From positions 558,001 to 622,000 of the forward strand of contig FJUW01000035.1 of NCBI GenBank assembly GCA_900074885.1: a stretch of 64,000 nt of DNA. The letters run 5' to 3'. The translations under genes and the position numbers were made by a program. Position 1 is the stretch's first letter. Every line of letters begins with the position of its first letter. Source of the stretch: Rhynchosporium graminicola (taxonomy: Eukaryota; Ascomycota; Leotiomycetes; Helotiales; Ploettnerulaceae). Shown here one piece after another: positions 1 through 12,339 of the stretch. The notes under the pieces were generated by a model. That model saw only the letters and a list, made by a program, of their open reading frames with translations, searched no databases and was not told the origin of the DNA.

Positions 1-1074
1 AAATAGATTTAGTCGCAAAAGATCTTCTAGTATTTCTAGAAGATCTTCTAGGAGTAATAGAGGATTCTGTAACGTAATAATATAATATAGGATACGCCTC
101 AGGCTCTTCCGACGAGTTCTCCTTTCGTGATCTCTTATTTAGAGAATTAGAAGATATAATAATAATAATAGAAGATTTAAAATAAAGTTATTAATAGAAA
201 GAGAGAATAAGCGCGAGTAATCTTATTATATTATATTTAAAGGAAGAAGAACTCTCTATATATAAGATAAGGAGTTCATATACTCAGAAGGCTTTAGCTA
301 CCTACCCTTATAAGTAAATAAGGCTAGCTACCTAGAGTACTTCTTCGGTCTAGAAGCTTCTTCTGCTTAGAGTACTTCTTTTACTCTTTCAGAATTAATA
401 AATAATAATAAGGTAAGATCATTCGATTAGTTGCGATAGCTATTCATAACTCTTAAAGATTATATAACCTGAACTTCGATTTTAATATATTCTATTAAAC
501 GCTTCTTTACGATATTTTACTTTTACTCTTATACTTAATAATCACTTAAAGCTTAGAAATAGCTGATTTTATACTATATATAAGACTATAGCCTTATAAT
601 TTCCATTATTTACTTAACTCTACTCTTCAATAGTTATTTCGACTTTAATCAGTTTATGCACTTTATCTATACTTTCTTTTATTAATTTATATAAATAGTA
701 GAATTTACCCTCTCTGTTTAGAGCTTCTTTACTTACTTAAGGTAGTTTGTATTCACTAACTAGGTAAAGGTATACGTATAGTTAATAGTAATCTCTAGAC
801 TTATACTAAGAGATTACTATAGGGGGTATATTATATACTTTCACCTATTATATATAGTTACGTTATATCTAATCACTTATATAGCTTAGTATATACTTAT
901 ATAATCTTCTTATATATTTAAAGTAAGCTTTCTCTCTTTCTTCTAAAGAGATAACGCTCTCTATAATTAATATTCAGAGATAACTATAATTCTCCTATCT
1001 CCTGATTCCTCTAAGTGATCTTTCACCTCTATTTAAGCCTGCCTTACTTTTGTACCACACTTACTCTAAGTAGA
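1..1074. other. RIPped sequence left of the recognisable pol of G(-)
   Basis: AT-rich, stop-dense in all frames. I see no LTR, no recognisable domain and no match to the G(+) copy, which diverges from this one at a point corresponding to 1075. It may hold the 3' non-coding part of G(-), whose left LTR would lie before the window. Confidence 0.4.
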
Positions 1075-3697
1075 TCTGGGTTTTATTAATAGAAATTAGT
1101 TAATAATACTAAGTAGTAAAAGCTTAACTTAAGTTCTTATGTATTTTCTAAATATGAGTAGTTTTTCTATTTTATTAAGTATCTAATAATATCTCGTTTA
1201 TAATAATAGTCTAATAGTTCCTTTATATCGTATTCTATAAGTAAGTTAACTAGTTTAGCGTATATCTTCAGGGCTAGTAGTACTCCCGGTAGTACTTTTT
1301 CTAATAAAGATATATAGAATATTAGGAATATCTTCTTTATTATAGCTAGTAGCTAGAGTTTATAATTTAAAGTCCTTTAATATATTTAATTTTAAAAGGT
1401 TTAAGTTTCTTATAATCTAACTTATTACTTAGTCTCTATATATTAATATTTTTCTATAGAAAGTAAACATTATCTTTCTCTTATAGTATTAGCTCTTAAT
1501 TATAATTCTTATTATAATAATATATATTCTTCTTTATTATAAACTAGAGTTCCTCTGCGAGTTCCTTATAAAGGTTTTAGATATTCCGGACCTAGATATA
1601 AGCTATACTATTATCCTTAACTATTAAGTTAAGTTCTCTATAAGCGATAAGTTTATAACTATAATTCGCGAAGAATAATATAACTTTTATTATTTCTATA
1701 GTTAAGCTATTATATATAAACTCTACTAATAGTAATAGTTCTATCTTATTATTTTATTAATAATTAATATAATAATATAAGTATACTTTAATTACTTAGT
1801 TTATTCTTTTATTTACTCTATTAGTTTAAGGATAGAAAGCTATTAATAGTTTTCGTTTAGTTCCTAGGAACTCTATTAAAGTATTTTAGAACTTTAATAT
1901 AAATAACTTATCTCGATCTGATACGATTTCTTCGGGTACTCTATACTTAGAGATTACCTCCTTAAGGTAAACTTATACTTAGTATTTAGCTATAAGAGTA
2001 GATAAGACTAATATTAAGATTATATACTTAATAAGCCTTTTTATAATAATAAGTATTATATTATAGCTAACTCTTATAACTAGGTCTATTAATAGTAGTA
2101 ATAGCCTTATAAAGTCTTATAATATTAATTTCTAAGATATTAGTAGTATTAGTACTATAATTATCTGCTTATAAGGTATATATTAAGAAGACTTATTCCT
2201 AATATAAGTATTATAATTAGCTAGTATTTCTTTAACTACTTAGCGGAGTTCTTCTAACTAGTAGTTTCTTAAAATCCTTAGATATATTCTTCGTATCCCT
2301 TAGTATCTATATATAAGAAGCTTATATTATTCTTTAATATATACTTTTATTAGGCTTAGTAGAAGCTAAATTTTCCTATTAACTCGTATAATATTATTCT
2401 TAATTATATTTCTAGTAATAAGTTCCTTAGTTATATCTAGTAATAGTTTATCTTTCTTCTAAGCTTCCTTTAAAGTATTATACTAAAGTCTCTTTATTTT
2501 TTACTTAATTATAATAGCTTCTTAGATATTAGTAACTATATCTCTATTATCTAGCTATTTAAGTAAAGTAATCCTATTATAGACTTCATTATTCTTATAA
2601 TCTAGTAATCTACTTAAAGTATTTACTTACATATTATCTTTTCCCTATATATATTTAATAACTAAATTAAAAGAGGCGAGTTCCTCTGACTATTAAGCTA
2701 ATTAACGATTATCTAAGACCTTAGTAGTTATAAAGGTTCGAAGATTCATATAGTTAATATAGATAATAACTAGGAACTTAGCTCCTTATAAGTATATTTT
2801 CTAGTATTTAAATACTTCAATAATCGCTATAAGTTCTTTCTTATAGATATTATAATTCTATTTAGCTAGAGATATTTTCTCTAAAAAGTAAATAACTAGA
2901 TATAATCGTCCTTTATTATCTCGCTATAGATATATTATACTAGTATAAGTATTAGAAGTATCTATATTATACTTTCTTTCTCTTTATCGAAACTATATAA
3001 GATTAATTCTTTTATAAATTCTTACTTAATCCTCTAGAAAGCCTCCTTATACTAGCTAGTCTATATAAAAGGAATACTTTTTTTTATTAAGCTTATAAGT
3101 AGTTCGATAATCTTAGAATAGTTTCTAATAAACTATTAATAGAAGTTAGCGAAACTTAATTATAATTATATATTCTTAATATTCTTTAGAGACTCTTATT
3201 CTTTTATAGCTCTAATTTTCTTTAGATTAATACTTATCTCTCTTAAGTAAATAATATATCTTAGGAAAGTAATTTATTTAACTAAGAATTTATATTTCGA
3301 TAACTTTAATCTGAAATCTATCTTATATAGAGCTTCTATAACTTAGTTAATATAGCCTTAGTACGCTTCGATAGTTTCCGAGTATACTAAGATATTATTT
3401 AGATAATATATAGCGAATTTCTTAATAAAATCCTTAAGAATATTATTATTTTATCTCTAATATATAGCTAAATTATTAGTTAAGCCGAATAATATTACTA
3501 TATATTCCTATAGCTCTAAGGGTAATACGAAAGTAATCTTCTACTTACATTCCTTCTTAATTCAGATTAAATTAAATATATTATATTAATCTAACTTAGT
3601 ATATATCTTTACTTTAGCTAGCTTATTCTATAAGTACTAAGTATTTAGTAAAAGATATATATCCCTTATAGTCTTACTATTAATTATCTAATAGTAT
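1075..3697 (-). pseudogene. pol relic of G(-): RT, RNase H, integrase
   Basis: Read on the minus strand, the polymerase is recognisable through many TAG/TAA stops. The RT active-site segment (a YLDNILVY-like reading where YLDD is usual) lies near 3390-3400. The RNase H region follows, and then integrase near 1700-2300, where an ISDRDK-type motif and a FLGTK segment near 1860-1900 mark the catalytic core (compare 34500-34600 on the plus strand in the other copy). All frames are closed by stops at former Gln and Trp codons, so no active enzyme can be made. The match to G(+) stops near 1075. What lies to the left may be the element's 3' region or other DNA. Confidence 0.8.
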
Positions 3698-3709
3698 TAG
3701 AATAGTTAG

Positions 3710-3930
3710 TGTTCAGTGCAGTATCACGTGGCAACTTAATCAGGACTAGAGCTAGTGCATAGGCCCGGATATTAAAGAATATCTAGGATATATTATAGAT
3801 CTAGTAGTTATAACCGGAGTAGTCAAGTCACTAAATGAAGATAATAGTCTAACTTACTAGCGTCTAATTCCTCTATAAATATTACCCCTATCCCTATAGG
3901 TATACGAGAATAGGAATATTCTTTTTAATA
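3710..3930 (+). repeat. 5' LTR of copia element C
   Basis: Starts TGTTCAGTGCAG and ends TTTTTAATA, where the last bases would be ACA before RIP. The ends are inferred from the TG start, the abrupt end of the G(-) match and the primer site that begins at 3931. No second copy exists in the window to confirm the boundaries. It is less damaged by RIP than its surroundings at the 5' end. Confidence 0.6.
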
Positions 3931-3945
3931 GATTATAAGCCCCGG
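3931..3945 (+). other. Primer binding site of element C (half initiator-tRNA type)
   Basis: The bases after the LTR read GATTATAAGCCCCGG. Undoing likely G-to-A changes gives GGTTATGAGCCCC, which is complementary to the anticodon stem-loop of initiator tRNA-Met (anticodon CAU). Copia-type elements are known to prime from such tRNA halves. Element D has the same 12-base core in the equivalent place. Confidence 0.6.
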
Positions 3946-3960
3946 CAGGACGTAACTTCG

Positions 3961-4158
3961 AATCGACGAAAGTAAGGCGATCGATTCAAGCCCTGATAAG
4001 TAAGATAAGGGTATTCTAGTTAATATAAGAAGACTAAAGGGCTAAGTAAGAGTACTAATAATCGACGAAAGCAAGGCGATCGATTAAAATCCCTGATACG
4101 TAAGATAAGGGTATTCCAGTTAAAGTAAGAAGACTAAAGGGCTACGTAAGAGCGCTAA
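3961..4158 (+). repeat. Two 99-bp tandem repeats in the leader of element C
   Basis: The unit starting AATCGACGAAAG at 3961 is repeated at 4060 with a few mostly transition differences. A looser repeat of an ACTATACGAC segment follows at about 4201 and 4272. The block lies between primer site and gag and has no coding frame. Its role is unknown; it could be leader or packaging sequence. Confidence 0.75.
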
Positions 4159-4449
4159 TAATAACTAGAGAGCTATAAGTAAGAAAGCTTTTAATACTAA
4201 CTATACGACCTGTAGACTCTAGAGGGAGATCTGTAATAATAATCCGAGGATAATAAGAAAGACTATTTCTCGTAAAAATAACTATACGACTCGTAGACTT
4301 CAGAGGAAACTCTATAACTATAAAGTCGAGTAGTAAGTAAGTAAGCTACTCGTAACCCTTAAACTAAGTATAGCCTCTATATAAACTAATAGCTAGTAAA
4401 AGATAAATATCTACTAACTATATATATATACTAAGTTAACTATAAGTTA

Positions 4450-5377
4450 ACTTATAGAAAATCCAGTCGAACGTATCGAGTACCGCGCGATAATTATAAG
4501 ATAAAATAGGGAAAGATAATAAACTACTAATCTTAAGCTATAAGAACTATAACGAATAGTTTCTACGAGCTAAAGTTAAGATTAAGGGAAAGGGTATATT
4601 CTATACGATAAATACTAGTAAAGTTAACTTTACTTAGATAACTCGAGACGGAATAAAAGATAAAAGTATACTAGAGATTACCTCCGAAAGTATACTATCA
4701 GTATTAACTGTAGATAACCTTACGAGCGATTTCGAGAGGCTTAGCGGAATATAGAATCTAGAGAAGGCTGAGAAATAGGTATCCGACAACTCGAAGGCTC
4801 TAGATATTATAATCGAAGGACTTAGTAATAATAATATTATACTACTTAATAAGTATAATTCAGTAGGAGTACTATAGACTAAACTAAAGGTTAAATATAA
4901 TAGAACGAACTCGTTAATAGCGAATATATATATAATGAAAATTCAGACTTTTATATTTAATAAGGATAATAAGATAAATAGATCATAGCGAAACCTTAAG
5001 GAATACCGCAGGAAGCTTATTACTATTAATATAGAAATAAGAAAATTATATTCCGATAAGGCCCTTTTCTACTTACTTACTCTATCGCTCCGAAAGCAAA
5101 GTCGCTATACTACTTTCCTTAAAAGCCTTAAGCTATAGCTTCTAATAACTATCGACGAAAAGGTAAAAGCTTTAGAAGAGTATGAATTAATACTATAAGA
5201 CCTCGGCACTAAGAGTAATAACTATAGCAAAGAAAGGGCATATATAGTATAGAAATAGTATAAGTAGGTATACTATTACCCGAACTATTATTCTCGAGAG
5301 AATAGTAGTTTATTAGACTGAAGTATAATAAGTATTTCTCGTGAGTGTTTCTACTGCGGATCTAGTGATCACTTTAT
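4450..5377 (+). pseudogene. gag relic of copia element C
   Basis: Plus-strand frames with many TAA/TAG stops lead to the start of a CCHC zinc knuckle near 5340-5375: the reading CFYCGSSDH gives the first two Cys and the His. The last Cys is cut off by the F(-) LTR at 5378. The N-terminal part is too degraded to define a start codon. Confidence 0.6.
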
Positions 5378-5579
5378 TATAACGACACAAGACTCAAGAC
5401 GGTATATAAGCAAGAATAAACAAGTAGGGAGGCTAAGAGCGATCTTATATAGTCTGGTACGAAGGAAACAGAAAGATATAGAGCTCTGAAGGAGTCTATA
5501 CCTTCTATATATATAAGGAGGGTATGCCTAAGGCACTGATACTGGCCCGTATCTGCAACGTATACTATGCGCTATTATA
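5378..5579 (-). repeat. LTR of F-like element, minus orientation
   Basis: Exactly the 202 bp length of the two F LTRs at 29037 and 30245 and similar to them throughout, ending TATTATA where F has TGTGACG in reverse. The right half, read on the minus strand, is the F-specific U3. The left half is the R-U5 part shared with family B. Confidence 0.85.
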
Positions 5580-5810
5580 TTACCCCCTTCTAAGATAAAG
5601 GCTCGCCCTCGAGCATTTAAAGGTAAATAAAAAACGAAAGAAAAGATAGTTAAATCAAGTCGAATTCTAAATAAAATCTAGGTAATTATTAATCTAAAGC
5701 GTAAGACGTAAATCACTTCTTCTTTGTCTTTAATATCGGATAATCGCCCTTATAGTAACTATGCTTCTTATAGTAGAAACACTATACTTCCTCGATAGGT
5801 ATTAAGGGCT
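5378..5810 (-). mobile_element. Family F or F-like element fragment, minus strand, 3' LTR plus part of interior
   Basis: A 202-bp LTR in minus orientation is followed by a reversed polypurine tract (CCCCCTTCTAAG) and the GCTCG/CGAGC hairpin seen before the tract in F and A. The interior differs from F(+) at 29239-30244: on the minus strand it carries a full CCHC knuckle at about 5690-5790 (readings CFYC, H and GDCP after undoing RIP). The second LTR is absent, so the fragment ends at an uncertain point near 5810, where C pol resumes. Confidence 0.65.
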
Positions 5811-5829
5811 CAGAAGACGTACTAAAGAA

Positions 5830-8623
5830 ACTCTATAAAGATAGTTACCTCGGAAAGTTCGACGATCAAGGTATCTAGATTATAAAAAGTAATAAGAAAG
5901 TCTTAAAAGCGATATAATCTTAAGGCTTATATATTATAAAACATATCTCTAAAGCTTTTAATAGATAAGGAATTAGTAACAGATAAGTTAACTATAGCTA
6001 ATATAAATAGCTAGCGTATAAGCTAAAAGCACTTCTAGCTACTAAAGTAGACGAGAATACTACAGATAACTAAGATAACGCAGAAAGAAAAGAGCTCGAA
6101 CGATACTTTAAGTACTATCGATGATTTATATACTTTAGACTTAATAAGATTCGGAACTTATATAAAGTAACTATACTCTAGAAGAGAATTAAGATCCTTA
6201 AGGATCTAAATATCTATAATATATACGCTCTTACGAAAATAAAGAACTAAATTCTAAAGTAACTAAGTCTCTAGCCTACCGAGATCCTCGATCTAGTATA
6301 ATTCGATATCGCTAGATTATTTCTACTTATAATATAGGGAAACCGCTACTTTCTAATAATTATTAATATCTATTCTTAACGAGATTAAGTAATTCTACTA
6401 AAAGCTAAGAGTAATACCTACTAAGTACTTAAGGACTAGAAAGTCGAAGTTAAGCTATAATCCGGAAAGAAGATTAAACGCGCGAGATCTAATAATATAC
6501 CGGAATTACTAAAAGCTATCTCTAATTAGAAAGCTAAAGACAGAATACTAATATAATTAATAACTATTATATTATCGCATCAGAATAGACCTACTAAAAG
6601 ATTAATTCAGACCGTGGAATTCGATATATATATAATACTTAAAGAAGTATAGCTACTACTAGAATTCTAGGACGAAGCCGCCGAAGCTGATTCGTATATA
6701 AGAAACCGTACTATTACTAGACTGATAATTAATAATCAAAAGACTTATCCTATAAAAGCTTTTACTAGAGAAATACTATTAATCGACTATATTCGTAAAT
6801 AAGAGAGTAAATACTTCTACTATATAGATAAGAAAACTATCTCTATAAGCGAGCGTTACGATAAGCTTATTAACCCTAGTAGAATCAGGGTCTTTATAAG
6901 ATATTCAGAAAACACGACTAAGTACTTTAAAGTCTACTCTCCCGAAAGAGGCTTAATAATCATAATAAGTAGAGTTATTATTAAGGAAAGTAGTAATAGA
7001 GGATCGGTCGACCTGAGACTTCGGAATTATATAGCTAGGTTATAAGGAACTATAAATATCGCTCTAGATAGAAGAGCTCGCGGGAGACCTAGGGCACCTG
7101 AGGGAATTAGTAAAGAAGTCGATATAATAGAAAATCTACGAGTAGAAATACTTTTATTTATTCTACTAATAAATATCTTAAGCTTTACTAAAGAGGATAT
7201 ACTAGATTATACTCCTAAGATCTTCTTACTAGATAAGATACCTAAAGATAACCTAAAGACTATATAAGATAGACCTATAAATGTACTAGTATTAGCACGA
7301 TCGACTTATAAGTCTATCTTACTAGTTAGAATACTAAGATTAGCGGAACTAACCCTAGAGTATTAGAATAACTCTACTAAAGTAACGCTAATAGATTACT
7401 AGATATAAGATTTAATCCCTAAGGCCTTAGACCGAGATTCGGAATCGACGAATAGAGTACCTATAGATACCCCTATAGATAGAACTCCTACTACTTAGGT
7501 TAACTATAGTTAACTTAATTAATCTATAAATAACTAAGAGGTACTTAAGTACTTTACTCGAGCTAGGAAAAGAGTAGGATCAGAACTAGAAGACTAAGGG
7601 GAAGCTAAGAGGATCCGAGCTATAATCGCGAAAATACTACTAAAAGGATAACTTATACGAACTAACTAGAAAGACTTATCTATAAGGGATAAATAGATAA
7701 GCGATAAGATCGAGATTACTCTTGCAGCTATAGAAATCGCAGGTATTAAGATCCTAAAGATATATAAGGAAGTAATAACTAGGCTATAAGTAAAGTAATA
7801 GATAGCCGCTATATCTAAGGAGATATTATCTCTATACGCAAATAAGACGTTCTGAGAAGTTATTATACTAGAGGGATTAAATCTAGTATCCTATAAATAA
7901 GTCTATATAGTAAAGACTATAGCAAATAGGAATATAAAGCGATATAAAGCTCGCTTAGTCGTAAGAGGATTTAGCTAAGTATACGGGCCCGATTACGACT
8001 AAATATTCGCACTAATAGTTAGGATAGATACGCTAAGGCTTTTCTTAGCTATAGTCACTAAAGAGGATCTAGAATACTAATAATATAATATTAAAAATAT
8101 ATTTATAAAGTTAGAACTTAAAGAGGATATATTCTTAAAAGTTCCGGAAAGGATTAAGATTAAGAATAGTTACGTATAGTAAGCCTTAAAAAGCTTATAT
8201 AAACTAAAGTAAGCGGTAAGAGACTAGAATAAGCTTATTAAAGTAGAACTATTAGAATAGGGATTTCGATAGAGTACTACTGACTTATATATATTCACGT
8301 ATAAGGAAAACTCAGTTAAGCTCCTTATATATATCGACGATATTATAGTAAGCGCTAAGAAGAAAGGGGAGCTAGACTAGTTTTATACGAAACTTTCTAG
8401 AAGATTTAAAGCTAAGAATCTAGGGGAGATAGAGAAGATTCTTAGAGCTAGAGTTACCTGCGATAGATTATCTAAGGCCCTTAAAATCGACTAAGAATAA
8501 TATCTGCTTAGCGTACTTAATAAGTTCGGTATTACCTAGGAAACCTTTAAACTGAAACAGATACTGATAATAAGCTACGAGAACCTTCACCCCGCGAGTA
8601 GTAATAATAAAAGGATTAATATA
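5830..8623 (+). pseudogene. pol relic of copia element C: integrase and RT
   Basis: Integrase is read at about 6000-7000: a QFDIAR segment and a NIYSQRD segment in the core, and a YFKVYSPERG segment near its end. The RT follows at about 7800-8620 with clear copia marks: RYKARLVVRGF near 7945, YNIKNIFIKLELKEDIFLK near 8085, SLYKLKQAVRDWNK near 8195 (with one TAG to Trp), and YIDDI, the active site, near 8325-8345. Stops occur at former CAA, CAG and TGG codons only, as expected of RIP. The RNase H domain is missing because D follows at 8624. The 276-bp minus-strand open frame at 8468-8743 is a chance frame across this junction. Confidence 0.85.
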
Positions 8624-8801
8624 TATCGCAAGGTTACGTTGATCTTCAGAGTAAGGCATAGAGTAGTTAAATGATGTTAGTTGCATTATAGTACTAATTA
8701 CTATAGAGAGTCGATAGAAGATATTATCTAGGAATATCCGCACGGACTATACACATGACTATAGTCACCTGATCTATGCTAAGACCTATATCCTCGCAAC
8801 A
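8624..8801 (-). repeat. 3' LTR of copia element D (minus orientation)
   Basis: 178 bp, from TATCGCAAGG to CCTCGCAACA on the plus strand, that is TGTTGCGAGG...CCTTGCGATA in element orientation. It pairs with 14023-14200 and keeps more CpA/TpG than most of the window. Confidence 0.9.
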
Positions 8802-8899
8802 CACCCCTCTATAGAGATACCATAAAGTCGGTAACTTCTACAGGTACAAGTGATCTAATTTCTTCTATAATTAGTCGATTATACTATCGTATACGTACG

Positions 8900-10460
8900 T
8901 ATAGTAATACCCCTGAGACTAGAACTATGCCTCGATATTACGTGAACTAGATAAACCCTAGGTTCTATAATTCCTTTAAGATAGTCTGCCTTCCCGATTA
9001 ATATCTATACCCCTTATTCTAGGTATAAAATAGTTATATTCAGTATTACTATAAAGGCCTTAAGGTCTTATAAGCTAAGTGGTTTAGTGAAACCGTCTAC
9101 CGCGTTCTCTTTTAAGAGTATATACCAAGGGTCTAAATAGCCTCTAGCGACCTCCTGGCGAAGGTAGTGGAATTTGATATCAATATACTTAGTACGCTAG
9201 TATAATTCAGGGTTCTCTAATAGAGATAAAGCTCCCTGATCATCGCACTATATCTCTATACTCCTAGAGTCTAGCTTATTATAGCCTAGCTCCTTTAGTA
9301 CTTAGCGTATCTATGAAGCTTCTCTAGTAAAGGCGCATATAGCTATATACTCTGCTTCCGTAGAGGTAAGAGCTATAGTAGTCTATCGCTTTGAAATAGC
9401 TAAGAAAATACCTCCTGTAAGAAAGAAATAGACTCTAGTATATGATACTCTATTAATTCAGTTACTAGCCTAATTAGAGTCACAGAAACCTCTTAATTTC
9501 ATCTTCTCTCTATCGGTAACGTCTCCTCTATAAGTCGTAGCGTAATACTTCGTACCTTATAAGTACGCAAGTACTCTCTTAGCGCTTGTAAGGTATTAAG
9601 GTGATAGATTTATCAGAAATTATAATAGTATAAAGCAGTAGTATAGTATATCCCAGCGAGTATAAGCTAGGTACTGAAGACTACTATAAAGCTATTAATA
9701 TAGCTTGATTTCTTATAGAGTAGCTACTCCCTTAAATTTAACTATAGAAACCTCTGAACTAGTAGTAAAAGGCATATCAGCGCTCTTATAGTTAGTTATT
9801 CTAAATCGATCTAATATCTTGTCGATATACGTATCTTAGTAAAGAGAAATCGTCTTCTTCTCTCTATCACGTATAATTCTGATTCTAAGGAAGTACTTAG
9901 CTAGTCTAGCTGAAAGGATATTAAACACAGTAAGAAGCTTCACTTTAAGCTCTTTAAGTACTGATCTAGCCTTTGAGATAACTAGAAAATCGTCGATATA
10001 AGTACGATAATAATCTTAGTTTCTCTATTAATATATACGTAATTATCAGTTTATAAAGGTATAAAGTCGATAATACCGAACTCCTTACGTAGTATCTCTT
10101 ACTAGAGGCGTGGAGACTACTTCAGACCGTATAGAGCCTTTTGTAAGAGTATATATTTATCGTCTATAAGTCTACGCCTAAATTATCTATAAAATAGTAG
10201 CAATTTGATATATATCTAAGTATCGGCTTTACTATGTAAGAATACTATTACTATATCAAACTATTCGACTTCTAAGTCGTACTCCGCCGTAACTACTAAG
10301 CCTATCTTCTAAGTAGAAGATTTATAAACTCTAATATACGTCTAATCGTAATCGTGACTAAATCGTTACGTATAACTTTAGACTATAAATCTGACCTTAT
10401 ATTTGTCGATTTTACTATCTATATCTCTCTTAGTCTTGAAAACTAGATGAGAACCTAGTA
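8900..10460 (-). pseudogene. RT and RNase H relic of element D
   Basis: Minus-strand reading. The RT starts near 10460 and shows VTAEYDLEVEQFDIVIVFLH near 10270 (normally ...MDVKTAFL) and then QKALYGLK. RNase H is very clear at about 9000-9560: LRGFCDSDQA near 9490, TGGIFLAISKR near 9405, TSTEAEYIA near 9350 and SIEIWCDDQGALSL (TAG restored) near 9260. These are the standard copia RNase H motifs (SDWA.., SS.EAEYMA, CDN..A). Stops are at Gln/Trp positions. Confidence 0.88.
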
Positions 10461-12330
10461 CTCTGCACCCTTTTAGCATATTAGAGCGACTTATAGTCTT
10501 CTAAGTCGACTTCTCCTTAAGAGATCGATACTCCTTAATTATAGCTTTCTTCTATTCTAGCTAATTAGCTCTCTTTATAGCCTGATCCAAAGTAGTCGGA
10601 TTATCTAAGAATAGAGACTCTTCTTAAGCTATATAAAAGGCGAGTCGATACTAACTAATACTCTCTAGTACTTCTTTAAGTAGTAAAATAGTATAGGAGT
10701 AGCTATTATTTAGTTCCGGTATTACCTTAAGCGACAGATTATTACGGCTAGATCATATAACCCTAGGAATATACTCCGGCATATGGTTCTTAGATCTAAG
10801 AGGCCTACTACGCTTCTTTTATATAGTAACTTACTCCGGGATATCGACTTCTGATACTAGAACTTCGTCCGTGACTATAGACTCGGTATCTTCCGTACTA
10901 TCGATTTCGACTTCGGAATCCTCGTCTTACTTATGATACCTATATCAGAAGTAGTACTAGTAACTTCGGCGTTACTAGTAACTTCGGCGTTCTGATTTTA
11001 GCTTAAATTATCGATAGATTCACCCCTAGTTTAAGGTACTATTATAGCGTCTTCTTCGTGAGGTTCTATAACTAAACTATCTTTATCAAATCGTAGATAA
11101 GAGGTACGAACTACCTTTCTATTAACTAGGTATCTATAGATATTATGACCTTTAAATCCCACTAGAATACCCTTTTCAGCTCTAGGAGCTACCTTATAGC
11201 TCTAGACTCTCTTCTCCTTATTAATTAGTATAAAGATAGGATATCCTAATATATAGAGATACTTAATAGAGGGAGTATAGTTCACTCCTAGCTTAATATC
11301 GTCCTAGAAACACTTAAAAGGAGTCTTCCCTTCTACTCTAGAGGTAAAGGTAAGGTTAGCGATATATATATAGGCGAGTAGAATCTCCGGCTATATATAG
11401 TTAAGTATATTCTGATCTGCTATAACTATACGTACCTTCTTAATAATCGTATATATAGAGCGTTTAGCTCTTCTATCTTAGTCTGGAGTATATAGAGTAG
11501 ACTCCTCTAGTAGTATTCTAAGGTAGTTAGTAAGCTCTTTTATCTAAGAGGGAGAGTACTCCTTGCCCCTATTATATCTCTATACTTTAATTTTATAGTA
11601 ATACTATATTTCAGCTAACTTAATTAGCTTTTGATTAGCTAGGTATATATCCGACTTCTTAGCGTAAGTAAAGGCCTACTTTCTAGTCGAATAAGCGTAT
11701 ATGAAGATAGAGGCGTAAGAGTAACTATTTAGACCTTTAGGTTTAAGGTGTATTATATCTATATGGATTTTATCTATTGATCTAGCAGGTCGAGCACGTA
11801 CCGATGCCTTATTAACCTTCCGAATAGGTCGGCCTTTCTTATATAATACGTAAAGGCGAGTTCTACTAGTCTTAAGCTCTATAAACTTCATACTAGTAAC
11901 TATAGATTAAGTGCGTTGTACTACGTTAAAGCTAGCGTGATATATACGTCTATACTAAAGCTCTATATCGACTATAGCTTGCTCTACTACTATAAGTAAG
12001 CTTAAACTCGGAAGGCTAGCGTACCCTACGCCGGAGGTCTCTTCTTCAATAATGAATAGATCTTCGCCAATTATATAGATCTCCTTCTCCTTAGACGTAT
12101 AGAGAACGGAACTACGTAAATAACCTCCTAATTTGTTTAATTTAGAACCTGAGTATAAGCAGACTAGTGACTACGGGATATATAGTATATTATAGTACTC
12201 TAATATACGTATTATACTATCGGTCTTTAGCGCCTTAATCGTATAACTTCTAATCCCGGTAGGGCGTAACGGCCTTTTAATAGTGAGTATATACTATAAA
12301 TCGTCTCTTAGCGTATATAAGGTAAAATTA
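10460..12330 (-). pseudogene. Protease tail and integrase relic of element D
   Basis: Minus-strand integrase. The surviving open piece at 11676-11891 (71 codons) reads KASVRARPARSIDKIHIDI followed by a YASIFIYAYST segment, matching the copia core start (RA..PLD.IH.D.., YA..F.DDYS) with the first catalytic Asp. The C-terminal part (about 10480-11640) includes a GYPIFILINK-like stretch and the usual Glu/Asp-rich linker before RT. The protease motif, a FDTGATEY reading near 12380, lies just upstream. Confidence 0.8.
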
Positions 12331-12339
12331 GAAAGGTCG

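Larger units (their letters stand above)
1..3709 (-). mobile_element. Family G Ty3/gypsy relic, minus strand, cut by window start and by element C
   Basis: This is a RIPped retrotransposon read on the minus strand. It matches the G(+) copy at 32740-34779 plus 57682-58262 over its RT, RNase H and integrase, so the two copies confirm each other. The visible part runs from the RT fingers (about 3697) down to the C-terminal tail of pol (about 1075). It ends abruptly at 3709, where the 5' LTR of copia element C begins. The minus-oriented LTR at 14201-14838 is probably its 5' LTR. If so, its gag, protease and RT start (about 2.3 kb in the other copy) have been lost. Confidence 0.85.
3710..8623 (+). 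mobile_element. Family C Ty1/copia element, plus strand, 3' end missing
   Basis: The copia order gag, protease, integrase, RT is visible on the plus strand, behind a 221-bp 5' LTR and a half-tRNA primer site. An F(-) fragment is inserted at 5378, inside the gag zinc knuckle. The RT runs into element D at 8623 and neither its RNase H nor a 3' LTR reappears on the other side of D, so the 3' part has been lost. The bases before the LTR are GTTAG; the matching downstream target-site copy was not found. Confidence 0.8.

Noticed and set aside
3961..4158. CRISPR-like repeat
   Set aside because: Two long adjacent units without spacers in a eukaryotic retrotransposon leader; not a CRISPR array.
8468..8743. 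91-codon minus-strand frame
   Set aside because: Crosses the junction between the C reverse transcriptase and the D LTR, so it cannot be an old gene.
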